A stretch of DNA of 9,452 bases. Origin: Roseovarius sp. UBA6217. Lineage in GTDB: Bacteria > Pseudomonadota > Alphaproteobacteria > Rhodobacterales > Rhodobacteraceae. The stretch's first letter is position 1. Every line of letters starts with the position of its first letter. The stretch spans positions 1-9,452 of the forward strand of contig DISF01000097.1 of NCBI GenBank assembly GCA_002421985.1, written 5' to 3'. A program made the position numbers and the translations under genes. Below, piece by piece: positions 1-6,164 of the stretch. Under the pieces are notes generated by a model, which was not told where the DNA came from, ran no database searches, and saw only the letters and a list, made by a program, of their open reading frames with translations.

Positions 1-58
1 AATCCCGAATGTCCACAGACCCTAGCCCAGCCTGAACCCTTTGTATCGAATCGGTCAT
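1..58 (-). CDS. possible start of a leftward gene, cut by the left edge
   Basis: A leftward ATG at 58-56 opens a frame that stays open for 19 codons to the window edge (MTDSIQRVQAGLGSVDIRD). An AGGTG sequence a few bases upstream could serve as ribosome binding site. It lies beyond the glnA terminator, so it would be a separate transcription unit. An upstream in-frame ATG at 92-90 exists but has no visible ribosome binding site. Nineteen codons are too few for coding statistics, and I do not recognise the protein. It may be chance. Confidence 0.22.
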   Translation of the reverse strand, partial: MTDSIQRVQAGLGSVDIRD

Positions 59-89
59 GGTGGCACCTATCGGTTTTTCGTTCACCATG
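56..89. repeat. 7-bp inverted repeat CATGGTG / CACCATG
   Basis: CATGGTG at 56-62 is exactly complementary to CACCATG at 83-89, with a 20-bp spacer. The left arm covers the candidate start codon of the possible leftward gene. It could be an operator or a translational hairpin, but arms of this length also arise by chance. Confidence 0.3.
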
Positions 90-197
90 GAAACTGACGG
101 GGAAATTGGCACTCGGTTTGTTTCAAATGCGGATACATTTAGGCAATATGGTCGGAAACATCACATTGGCGCGGTCCGCGAAACAACATGCACGTAT

Positions 198-224
198 AAG
201 AAAAGACATCCCGGTGACGGGATG
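198..224 (-). terminator. rho-independent terminator of glnA
   Basis: Reading leftward, a perfect 7-bp stem CATCCCG/CGGGATG (arms 218-224 and 207-213) closes a 4-nt loop. It is followed directly by a T-rich stretch (TCTTTTCTTATA, the complement of the A-rich run ending at 206). It lies 43 bp past the glnA stop codon, in the right orientation to end the glnB-glnA transcript. On the opposite strand there is no T tract, so it acts in one direction. Confidence 0.82.
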
Positions 225-266
225 CCTTAGGGTTGCAAATCGGGCGAAATCTGGCCCGCCTGTGTC

Positions 267-1673
267 TTAGCAGCTGTAATACATCAGGAATTCGACCGGG
301 TGCGGCGTGTGCTCGTAAAGCTCGAGTTCTTCCATCTTGAGGGCGATATAGCCGTCGATCTGATCGCGGGTGAACACGTCGCCTGCCAGCAGGAATTCGT
401 GATCGGCGCGCAGCGCGTCGAGCGCCTCGCGCAGGCTGCCGCAGACGGTGGGGATGCCCTCCAGCTCCTCGGCGGGCAGGTCATACAGGTTCTTGTCCAT
501 CGCTTCGCCCGGATCGATGCGCGACTTGATCCCGTCAAGCCCGGCCATCAAGAGCGCGGCAAAGCACAGGTAGGGGTTTGCCGAGGGGTCGGGAAAACGC
601 GCCTCGACGCGCTTGGCCTTGGGGCTTTCGGTCCACGGAATGCGGATGCAGCCTGAACGGTTGCGCGCCGAATAGGCCCGCAGCACGGGGGCCTCGAAAC
701 CGGGGATCAGCCGCTTGTAGCTGTTGGTCGAGGGGTTGGTAAAGGCGTTGAGCGTCTTGGCGTGCTTGAGGATGCCACCGATGAACCACAGCGCCTCCTG
801 GCTCAGATCGGCATATTTGTCGCCGGCGAAAAGCGGCTTGCCGTCCTTCCAGATCGACATGTTGACATGCATCCCCGTGCCGTTGTCGCCATAGATCGGC
901 TTGGGCATGAAGGTGGCCGTCTTGCCATAGGCCTGCGCGACGTTGTGGATGACATATTTGTATTTCTGCATCTCGTCGGCCTGCTTGGTCAGCGTGCCGA
1001 AGATAAGGCCCAACTCGTGCTGGCACGAGGCCACCTCGTGGTGGTGCTTGTCCACCTTCATGCCGAGACGCTTCATCGTCGAGAGCATTTCCGAGCGGAT
1101 ATCCTGCCCGTCGTCGATCGGGTTGACGGGGAAATAGCCGCCCTTGATGCCGGGACGGTGGCCGGTATTGCCCATCTCGTATTCGGTGTCGGTGTTCCAC
1201 GACGCGTCGATGGCATCGACCTCGTAGGAGACCTTGTTGATCTTGTTGGAGACGCGGACATCGTCAAAGATGAAGAATTCCGCCTCCGGCCCAAAGAAGG
1301 CCGTATCGCCGATCCCGCTCGCGATCAGGTAGGCCTCGGCCTTTTGCGCGGTGCCGCGCGGATCGCGGTTATAGGGCTCGCCGGTATCGGGCTCGACCAC
1401 CGTGCAATGCACGCAAAGCGTCTTTTCGGCGTAGAACGGATCGACATAGGCGCTTTCGGTATCGGGCATCAGCTTCATGTCGCTGGCCTCGATGCTCTTC
1501 CATCCGGCGATGGAGGAGCCGTCGAACATGAATCCCTCTTCGATGAAATCCTCGTCGACCAGATCGGCAATCACGGTCACGTGCTGAAGCTTGCCGCGCG
1601 TGTCGGTGAAACGGATATCGACATATTCGATATCCTCGTCCTTGATCTGCTTGAGAAGCGCGTCAGTGCTCAT
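267..1673 (-). CDS. glnA: glutamine synthetase, type I (GlnA)
   Basis: Cytoplasmic dodecameric enzyme that makes glutamine from glutamate, ammonia and ATP; the main entry of ammonium into metabolism. The 468-residue length is standard for GSI. Visible motifs are FDGSSIAGW (50-58), the metal-binding FFGPEAEFF (127-134), the ATP-binding KPIYGDNGTGMHVN (258-271), the NRSG stretch (338-341) and NLYDLP (395-400). Tyr397 in the last is the adenylylation site of GSI-beta enzymes, so control by GlnE through PII is expected. AAAGGGA about 8 nt upstream of ATG supports the start. It lies 48 bp downstream of glnB with no terminator between, so the two are cotranscribed, and a hairpin terminator follows the TAA stop. 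Nothing is truncated or unusual. Confidence 0.98.
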   Translation of the reverse strand: MSTDALLKQIKDEDIEYVDIRFTDTRGKLQHVTVIADLVDEDFIEEGFMFDGSSIAGWKSIEASDMKLMPDTESAYVDPFYAEKTLCVHCTVVEPDTGEPYNRDPRGTAQKAEAYLIASGIGDTAFFGPEAEFFIFDDVRVSNKINKVSYEVDAIDASWNTDTEYEMGNTGHRPGIKGGYFPVNPIDDGQDIRSEMLSTMKRLGMKVDKHHHEVASCQHELGLIFGTLTKQADEMQKYKYVIHNVAQAYGKTATFMPKPIYGDNGTGMHVNMSIWKDGKPLFAGDKYADLSQEALWFIGGILKHAKTLNAFTNPSTNSYKRLIPGFEAPVLRAYSARNRSGCIRIPWTESPKAKRVEARFPDPSANPYLCFAALLMAGLDGIKSRIDPGEAMDKNLYDLPAEELEGIPTVCGSLREALDALRADHEFLLAGDVFTRDQIDGYIALKMEELELYEHTPHPVEFLMYYSC

Positions 1674-1721
1674 GCGCTTGTCCCTTTCGTTATGTGGAGT
1701 GTTGATGGGTTGTTCGGTGTG

Positions 1722-2060
1722 TCAGAGCGCATCCGGCCCGGTCTCGCCGGTGCGGATGCGGATCGCCTGTTCGACGGAGCTGACAAAAATCTTGCCGTCG
1801 CCGATCTTGTCGGTGCGCGCTGCGTCCACGATGGCCTCGATCGCGCCATCGACCTGATCGTCATCAACGACCACGTCGATCTTGATCTTGGGCAGGAAGT
1901 CCACGACATATTCGGCCCCGCGGTAGAGTTCGGTATGGCCCTTCTGGCGGCCGAACCCCTTGACCTCGATCACCGAAAGCCCTTGAATGCCTGCCTCCTG
2001 CAAGGCCTCTTTGACCTCGTCGAGTTTGAAGGGCTTGATGATCGCCTCGATCTTTTTCAT
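1722..2060 (-). CDS. glnB: nitrogen regulatory protein PII (GlnB)
   Basis: Trimeric cytoplasmic signalling protein that reads 2-oxoglutarate and ATP/ADP and, through uridylylation, reports nitrogen status to NtrB and to the GlnA adenylyltransferase. The 112-residue length is typical. It begins MKKIEAIIKPFKLDEVK. The T-loop carries Tyr51 (GAEYVVD), the uridylylation site, and the B-loop is TDKIGDGKIF (83-92), with the C-terminal RIRTGETG following. Residue 84 is Asp, where the well-studied E. coli protein has Gly. The ATG at 2060 is chosen because GGAGGAGG (2070-2077) sits 9 nt upstream. The frame is open further upstream to about 2189, but that stretch has no ribosome binding site and no PII homology. 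First gene of the glnB-glnA operon, divergent from nnr. Confidence 0.97.
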   Translation of the reverse strand: MKKIEAIIKPFKLDEVKEALQEAGIQGLSVIEVKGFGRQKGHTELYRGAEYVVDFLPKIKIDVVVDDDQVDGAIEAIVDAARTDKIGDGKIFVSSVEQAIRIRTGETGPDAL

Positions 2061-2156
2061 GGGGTCTTGCCTCCTCCGCTGTCGTTTCGCATCGTGCAGA
2101 CCACTTCTCGCGGCCATGCTCAATCGGTTAGGGGCGGGAATAGGGGGGCAGAGGGG

Positions 2157-2169
2157 GGCGAAAATCGCC
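2157..2169. repeat. inverted repeat GGCGA-AAA-TCGCC in the glnB/nnr promoter region
   Basis: A perfect 5-bp inverted repeat with a 3-nt centre. It ends immediately before the larger palindrome at 2170-2190, so two dyads lie in tandem about 97 to 130 bp upstream of the glnB start. Tandem dyads there are compatible with an NtrC-type activator, but they could also be a DNA-level coincidence in GC-rich sequence. Confidence 0.4.
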
Positions 2170-2190
2170 TTTGCCCTAAAAATAGGCAAA
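2170..2190. promoter_or_regulatory. palindromic operator candidate TTTGCC-N9-GGCAAA between glnB and nnr
   Basis: TTTGCC (2170-2175) and GGCAAA (2185-2190) form a perfect 6-bp dyad around a 9-bp AT-rich centre, the usual geometry of a dimeric activator or repressor site. It is about 110 bp upstream of the glnB ATG and 44 bp upstream of the nnr ATG. In Rhodobacter capsulatus, glnBA is known to be activated by NtrC from tandem sites about this far upstream, and from memory those sites have a GCC-N9-GGC core, which this dyad matches. The assignment to NtrC is inference. Confidence 0.5.
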
Positions 2191-2233
2191 CTGCACTTGA
2201 AACAGGCATAATCGAATCGCGAGGATCACCCCC

Positions 2234-3736
2234 ATGACCGGATTGCCAACAGCCGCCCGGATGCGCGCCATCGAGCAGGCGGCCATCGAGTCGGGGCAGG
2301 TGACGGGACGCGAATTGATGGAGCGCGCCGGGTGCGGCGTGGTCGCGGCGATGTTCGATGAGTGGCCGGCACTCGCGCGCGCGCCGCAGCGCGCGGTGGT
2401 GCTGTGCGGGCCGGGCAACAATGGCGGTGACGGGTTCGTGGTGGCGCGATTGCTGGCAGAGCGGGGCTGGACGGTTGCGGCGTTCCTTTTCGGCGAAGCC
2501 GACAGGTTGCCCCCCGATGCGCGGGCGAATTTCGAGCGCTGGCAGATGATCGGCACAACCCGCCCCCTCGCCGAGGCGCAAGGGGCGGCAGGGGGCGGGC
2601 TGGTGGTCGATGCGCTCTTTGGCACCGGGCTGGCGCGGCCGCTTGAGGGGGTGCTGCGCGAGACCGTGGCGCGGCGCGCGGCGCGTTGCGTGGCGATCGA
2701 CATCCCGTCGGGGATCTGTGCCGATAGCGGGCGGGTGCTGGGCGCGGCGATGCGCGCCGATCTGACGGTGAGTTTTCACAGCGCCAAGCCGGGGCATTAC
2801 CTCGCTGATGGCCCCGAGCATTGCGGGGCGTTGCGTGTGGCGGATATCGGCCTGCCGCCGGGTGCGCCAGAGGCGATCACGCTCTGCCCCGCGCCGGGCA
2901 CCGCAACGCTTGCCAAGCGGGCGGGCGGGCATAAATATGGCCACGGCCATGCGCTGATCCTGTCAGGCGGGGCAGGGCGCACGGGCGCGGCCCGGCTGGC
3001 CGCGCGGGCCGCGCTCAGGATCGGGGCGGGGGTGGTCACGCTGGGTGTGCCGGGGGCAGCTCAGCAAGAGGTGGCCTGCCAGATCGCCGCGCTGATGCTG
3101 CGGCGGATCGAGGACGGCGTGGGGCTGGCAGAGATGCTGGCCGATCCGCGCATCACCGCGCTGTGCCTTGGCCCCGGATTGGGCCTTGCGCGGGCGCGCG
3201 ATCTGGTGCCGGTGGCCTGCGGCGGGGTGGTGCCCCGCGCCACCGTTCTGGATGCCGATGCGCTGACGGCGTTCGAGGATGAGCCCGGCGCGCTGTTTGC
3301 GATGCTGCACGGGGATTGCGTGCTCACGCCCCACCTGGGCGAGTTCGCGCGCCTGTTCCCGGACCTTGCGGCAAAGCTGACCCTGCCTGCCACCAAAGGC
3401 CCCGCCTATTCGAAGGCGGACGCGGCGCGCGAGGCGGCGCGGCGGGCGGGCTGCGTGGTTCTTTTGAAAGGCCCTGATACGGTGATCGCCGCCCCGGATG
3501 GGCGGTGCAGCATTCATGCGGCGCAGTATGATCGCGCCGCCCCGTGGCTGGCCACCGCCGGATCGGGCGATGTGCTGGCGGGGATCCTCACCGGGCTGAT
3601 GGCGCGCGCGATACCCCCGGTGCAGGCCGCCGAGGCCGCCGCCTGGCTTCATGTCGAGGCCGCGCGCGCCTTTGGCCCCGGCCTCATCGCCGAGGATCTG
3701 CCCGACACCCTGCCGCAGGTGTTGCGCGCGCTTTGA
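2234..3736 (+). CDS. nnr: bifunctional NAD(P)H-hydrate epimerase / ADP-dependent dehydratase
   Basis: Repairs NAD(P)H damaged by hydration. The N-terminal YjeF_N domain (about 1-215) epimerises R- to S-NAD(P)HX, and the C-terminal ribokinase-like domain (about 230-500) dehydrates S-NAD(P)HX at the expense of ADP. The N domain shows CGPGNNGGDG (58-67), DALFGTGL (126-133) and DIPSG (156-160). The C domain shows HKYGHGHALILSGGAGRTGA (233-252), CLGPGLG (311-317), LDADALT (339-345), TPHLGE (365-370), LLKGPDTV (410-417) and the catalytic-loop motif TAGSGD (441-446). The 500-residue length fits the fused form. ATG at 2234 follows GAGG at 2221-2224. It is divergent from glnB; a YjeF gene beside glnB is, as I recall, common in Alphaproteobacteria, though often in the same direction. 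Confidence 0.95.
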   Translation: MTGLPTAARMRAIEQAAIESGQVTGRELMERAGCGVVAAMFDEWPALARAPQRAVVLCGPGNNGGDGFVVARLLAERGWTVAAFLFGEADRLPPDARANFERWQMIGTTRPLAEAQGAAGGGLVVDALFGTGLARPLEGVLRETVARRAARCVAIDIPSGICADSGRVLGAAMRADLTVSFHSAKPGHYLADGPEHCGALRVADIGLPPGAPEAITLCPAPGTATLAKRAGGHKYGHGHALILSGGAGRTGAARLAARAALRIGAGVVTLGVPGAAQQEVACQIAALMLRRIEDGVGLAEMLADPRITALCLGPGLGLARARDLVPVACGGVVPRATVLDADALTAFEDEPGALFAMLHGDCVLTPHLGEFARLFPDLAAKLTLPATKGPAYSKADAAREAARRAGCVVLLKGPDTVIAAPDGRCSIHAAQYDRAAPWLATAGSGDVLAGILTGLMARAIPPVQAAEAAAWLHVEAARAFGPGLIAEDLPDTLPQVLRAL

Positions 3737-3746
3737 GGCAAGACGG

Positions 3747-3772
3747 GGGCGCGGCTGGCTTCTGCCGTGCCC
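3747..3772. terminator. hairpin between convergent nnr and bmt, possible terminator
   Basis: GGGCGCGGC (3747-3755) pairs with GCCGTGCCC (3764-3772) over 9 bp with one G-T wobble and an 8-nt loop, midway in the 53-bp gap between the two convergent stop codons. Neither side has an adjacent T run (only four T at 3788-3791), so intrinsic termination is uncertain. A (CG)6 run at 3776-3787 lies beside it. Confidence 0.35.
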
Positions 3773-3789
3773 GCCCGCGCGCGCGCGTT

Positions 3790-4800
3790 TTACGTCCGCC
3801 GCCGCCGCGTGCGCCGGGCCGGGGCGGTATCGTCGCCGGTGCCGTCGCCCGCCGAGGAGAAGGGGCCGAGCGCGGCGGTGATCTGCTCCAGCGTCGGGCG
3901 CGGGCCGGGGCCGCGCTCTTCCAGCGCGGCGCGCATCTTCGAGAGGTGTTCGGGCATGGTGCCGCAGCAGCCGCCGATGATCCGCGCGCCCGCATCGCGC
4001 GCCAGCACCGCGTAATCCGCCATCAATTCGGGCGTGCCGTCGTAATGGATGTGGCCATCGTGGTATTTCGGGATGCCGGCATTGCCCTTGGCGATCACCG
4101 GCCGTTCCGACCCCTGGGCGGCAAAGCCCAGCACCGTGCGCAACAGGTCCGACGCGCCGGTGCCGCAATTGGCCCCGTAAGCCAACGGCGGGTTGGGCAG
4201 TTTCTCCACCAGTTTCGCCAAGTCCTCGGAGGTGACACCCATCATCGTGCGCCCGGCGGTGTCAAAGCTCATGGTGCCGCACCAGGGCATTCCGGCCAGG
4301 CCGAACGCCTCGGCGGCGGCCTTGTATTCCTCGGGGGCCGAGATGGTCTCGAGCCAGAGCACATCGGCCCCGCCCTCCTTGAGCCCCTCGGCCTGCTCGT
4401 GGAATATCTCCACCGCCAATTCATGGGTGAGCGCGCCCATCGGTGCCATGATCTCGCCTGTCGGCCCGACAGAGCCCGCCACCACCAGCGCGCGATCGCA
4501 GCGGTCGGCCACCTCGCGCCCGATCTCGGCGGCGATGCGCGACAATTCGCGTGCGCGCCGCTGCGCGCCGTGCAGCTTGAGCCGCGCGGCATTGCCGCCA
4601 AAGGAATTGGTCAGGAACAGGTCGCTGCCCGCGTCCACCGCGCCTTGATACAGGGCGCGGATACGGTCGGGGTGCTGCTCGTTCCAGAATTCGGGCGCAT
4701 CGCCCGATTGCAGCCCCATGTTGAACAGGTTGGTGCCGGTGGCCCCGTCCGCGAGAATCCAGTCGCGCGTGGCGAGCATCTTGGTAAGGGCGTCGGTCAT
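3790..4800 (-). CDS. bmt: betaine/homocysteine S-methyltransferase family protein
   Basis: Zinc-dependent methyltransferase of the BHMT/MetH-N family that moves a methyl group, probably from glycine betaine or a related onium compound, to homocysteine to give methionine. The 336-residue TIM-barrel protein has DGATGT (18-23), NSFGGN (65-70), SVGPTGE (110-116) and ETISAPEE (151-158). The three zinc-binding cysteines are all present: Cys212 in GANCGTG and Cys278-Cys279 in GGCCGT. The tail ends in an arginine-rich stretch (RRTRRRRT). The start MTDALTKML is chosen because family members begin there and GGGAA lies about 11 nt upstream. The frame extends 24 codons further to an ATG at 4872 that has no ribosome binding site. 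The methyl donor cannot be read from the sequence. Confidence 0.88.
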   Translation of the reverse strand: MTDALTKMLATRDWILADGATGTNLFNMGLQSGDAPEFWNEQHPDRIRALYQGAVDAGSDLFLTNSFGGNAARLKLHGAQRRARELSRIAAEIGREVADRCDRALVVAGSVGPTGEIMAPMGALTHELAVEIFHEQAEGLKEGGADVLWLETISAPEEYKAAAEAFGLAGMPWCGTMSFDTAGRTMMGVTSEDLAKLVEKLPNPPLAYGANCGTGASDLLRTVLGFAAQGSERPVIAKGNAGIPKYHDGHIHYDGTPELMADYAVLARDAGARIIGGCCGTMPEHLSKMRAALEERGPGPRPTLEQITAALGPFSSAGDGTGDDTAPARRTRRRRT

Positions 4801-4822
4801 CTGCGGGTTTCCCATAAATGGA

Positions 4823-4848
4823 GGCGCAGGCTTGTCCCAGCCCGCGCC
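4823..4848 (-). terminator. 10-bp stem-loop between the DUF1476 gene and bmt
   Basis: On the transcribed (leftward) strand GGCGCGGGCT pairs with AGCCTGCGCC along 10 bp with one G-U wobble, closing a 6-nt loop (GGGACA). A moderately T-rich stretch (TCCATTTAT) follows. It begins 60 nt after the DUF1476 stop and ends 22 nt before the bmt ATG. It may terminate the DUF1476 transcript, or, if there is read-through or a promoter in the gap, act as a leader structure limiting bmt expression. Confidence 0.5.
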
Positions 4849-4883
4849 CGAAGGCAAATCAGAAATCTTCATCAAGAAGGTGA

Positions 4884-4907
4884 GGCGCGTTTGAAAATGC
4901 GCGCGCC
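4884..4907. repeat. GGCGCG...CGCGCC inverted repeat after DUF1476
   Basis: Six-bp arms GGCGCG (4884-4889) and CGCGCC (4902-4907) surround a 12-nt centre, directly abutting the DUF1476 stop codon. There is no T tract. It may add to transcript 3'-end stability together with the stem-loop at 4823-4848, but it may be only low-complexity GC. Confidence 0.3.
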
Positions 4908-4908
4908 G

Positions 4909-5223
4909 TCAAACTTCCTTGACGAGCTGATCCTTGGCGACCTTGAGCAATTCATCCATCTTGGCGCGGATCGTCGCGGCATCGGCAATATCGCCGAGAT
5001 CGCCCGCCACCTTGCGCACCACGTCCTCGTGGCCGGCTTCCTCGAAATCGGCCTTGACGACCTCGAGCGCGTAGGCGTTGGCATCCTCGCCGGTCTTGCC
5101 CAGCAATTCTGCGGCCCAAAGCCCCAGCAGCTTGTTGCGCCGCGCCACGGCGCGGAACTTCATTTCCTCGTCATGAGCGAACTTGTTCTCGAAAGCGCTT
5201 TCGCGGTCGTCGAAGGTGGTCAT
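4909..5223 (-). CDS. DUF1476 protein, F1-ATPase zeta-subunit-type inhibitor
   Basis: Small acidic helical protein of 104 residues, beginning MTTFDDRESAFENKFAHDEE. The family is known from the zeta subunit of Paracoccus denitrificans ATP synthase, which binds F1 through its N-terminal region and blocks ATP hydrolysis while leaving synthesis largely free. The diagnostic stretches are the charged N-terminus (about 1-20, the inhibitory segment in the characterised protein), ARRNKLLGLWAAELLGKTGE (27-46) and the C-terminal helix with ATIRAKMDELL (83-93). AAGGGAA about 12 nt upstream supports the ATG. It is not beside ATP synthase genes here, which is usual for the family. It precedes bmt on the same strand with a 108-bp gap and is divergent from purC. 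That this protein acts on F1 is inferred from the family. Confidence 0.92.
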   Translation of the reverse strand: MTTFDDRESAFENKFAHDEEMKFRAVARRNKLLGLWAAELLGKTGEDANAYALEVVKADFEEAGHEDVVRKVAGDLGDIADAATIRAKMDELLKVAKDQLVKEV

Positions 5224-5259
5224 CGGGCCGGTTCCCTTGCACTGATTGCTGTCAGACCC

Positions 5260-5288
5260 GATATGCCCTCTGCGCCCCGCAAGGGCAA
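5260..5288 (-). promoter_or_regulatory. possible sigma70-type promoter for the DUF1476 gene
   Basis: Read leftward: TTGCCC (5288-5283) as -35, a 17-bp spacer, and CATATC (5265-5260) as -10. The -10 lies about 37 bp upstream of the DUF1476 ATG. Both hexamers are weak matches, so the call rests mainly on the spacing. Confidence 0.28.
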
Positions 5289-5312
5289 GAGCCTGAGCCG
5301 GGATGCGAGACC

Positions 5313-5341
5313 TTGCGACGGCGCGGGGCTTGCACTATGAG
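5313..5341 (+). promoter_or_regulatory. possible sigma70-type promoter for purC-purS
   Basis: TTGCGA (5313-5318) and TATGAG (5336-5341) with a 17-bp spacer, each matching 4 of 6 consensus positions. Transcription would start near 5348, which puts the hairpin at 5351-5369 at the very start of the purC leader. Confidence 0.35.
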
Positions 5342-5350
5342 AGCCAAAGC

Positions 5351-5369
5351 GGCGCGGCCCCCCCGCGCC
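5351..5369 (+). repeat. 7-bp hairpin with C5 loop in the purC leader
   Basis: GGCGCGG (5351-5357) pairs perfectly with CCGCGCC (5363-5369) around a loop of five C. It lies 22 nt before the purC ATG and upstream of its GGAG ribosome binding site. No T tract follows, so it is not a simple terminator. It could stabilise the 5' end or modulate translation. Confidence 0.45.
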
Positions 5370-5391
5370 CCAGCCCAGCGTTGGAGATTGC

Positions 5392-6153
5392 ATGGCACGG
5401 CGCAAGAAAATCTACGAAGGCAAGGCCAAGATCCTCTATGAAGGCCCCGAGCCGGATACCATCATCCAGTATTTCAAGGATGACGCCACCGCGTTCAACG
5501 CCGAGAAGAAGGCGGTGATCGAGGGAAAGGGCGTGCTCAACAACATGCTCTCGGAATATTTCATGACCGGGCTGAATGCCGTGGGTGTGCCCACGCATTT
5601 CATCCGCCGCCTCAACATGCGCGAACAGCTTGTGCGCGCCTGCGAGATCATCCCGCTGGAGGTGATCGTGCGCAACTATGCCGCCGGTTCCATGGCCAAG
5701 CGCCTCGGGATGGAGGAAGGCACGCAACTGCCGCGCCCGATCGTGGAATATTGCCTCAAGGACGACAAGCTTGGCGATCCGCTGGTGACCGAGGAACATA
5801 TCGCCGCCTTCGGCTGGGCCACGCAGCAGGACATGGACGATATCCTGAGCCTTGCGCTGCGCGTCAACGATTTCATGTCGGGCGTGATGTATGGCGTCGG
5901 CATCAAGCTGGTGGATTTCAAGATCGAGGTGGGCCGCGTCTATGACGGCGATTTCCAGCGCCTGATCGTGGCCGATGAAATCAGCCCTGATTCGTGCCGC
6001 CTGTGGGATATCAAGACCGGGCAGAAACTCGACAAGGACGTGTTCCGCCGCGATCTGGGTTCCCTCACCGATGCCTATACCGAGGTGGCCAACCGTCTTG
6101 GCGTCATGCCCAAGGGGGCCACGCCGATGGCGCGCCCGACGCTTATCAACTGA
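5392..6153 (+). CDS. purC: SAICAR synthetase (PurC)
   Basis: Catalyses the ATP-dependent condensation of CAIR with aspartate to SAICAR in de novo purine synthesis, in the cytoplasm. The 253-residue length matches bacterial PurC. Visible motifs are YEGKAK (8-13) in the nucleotide-binding lobe, the signature LEVIVRNYAAGS (89-100), the second signature LVDFKIEVG (173-181) and DEISPDSCRLWD (195-206). GGAG a few bases upstream supports ATG at 5392. It heads a purC-purS unit, with the purS ribosome binding site overlapping the purC stop region. Nothing is missing or altered. Confidence 0.97.
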   Translation: MARRKKIYEGKAKILYEGPEPDTIIQYFKDDATAFNAEKKAVIEGKGVLNNMLSEYFMTGLNAVGVPTHFIRRLNMREQLVRACEIIPLEVIVRNYAAGSMAKRLGMEEGTQLPRPIVEYCLKDDKLGDPLVTEEHIAAFGWATQQDMDDILSLALRVNDFMSGVMYGVGIKLVDFKIEVGRVYDGDFQRLIVADEISPDSCRLWDIKTGQKLDKDVFRRDLGSLTDAYTEVANRLGVMPKGATPMARPTLIN

Positions 6154-6164
6154 AAGGATCGCCG

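Noticed and set aside
57..230. Rightward 57-codon frame starting at ATG 57
   Set aside because: No convincing ribosome binding site, it runs through the glnA terminator stem, and the composition is unlike the neighbouring genes. Most likely a chance frame.
2089..2103. sigma54-like TGGTCTGCACGATGC upstream of glnB, read leftward
   Set aside because: Only the GG and GC positions and little else match. Transcription would begin near 2077, inside the glnB ribosome binding site.
2061..2189. N-terminal extension of GlnB upstream of 2060
   Set aside because: PII proteins start at MKKIEAIIKPF, and a strong GGAGGAGG precedes that ATG. The extension covers the palindromic promoter region.
762..2237. 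Rightward 491-codon open frame opposite glnA and glnB
   Set aside because: It lies antisense to two certain genes. Long antisense frames are expected in GC-rich DNA with biased third positions, and its translation resembles no family and has no ribosome binding site of note.
3776..3787. (CG)6 run as a Z-DNA or recombination element
   Set aside because: Short alternating CG runs are expected in this base composition and nothing else nearby supports a function.
3544..5340. Rightward 598-codon open frame across the nnr end, bmt and DUF1476
   Set aside because: It overlaps three well-supported genes in other frames and reads as low-complexity Arg/Ala/Gly-rich shadow sequence.
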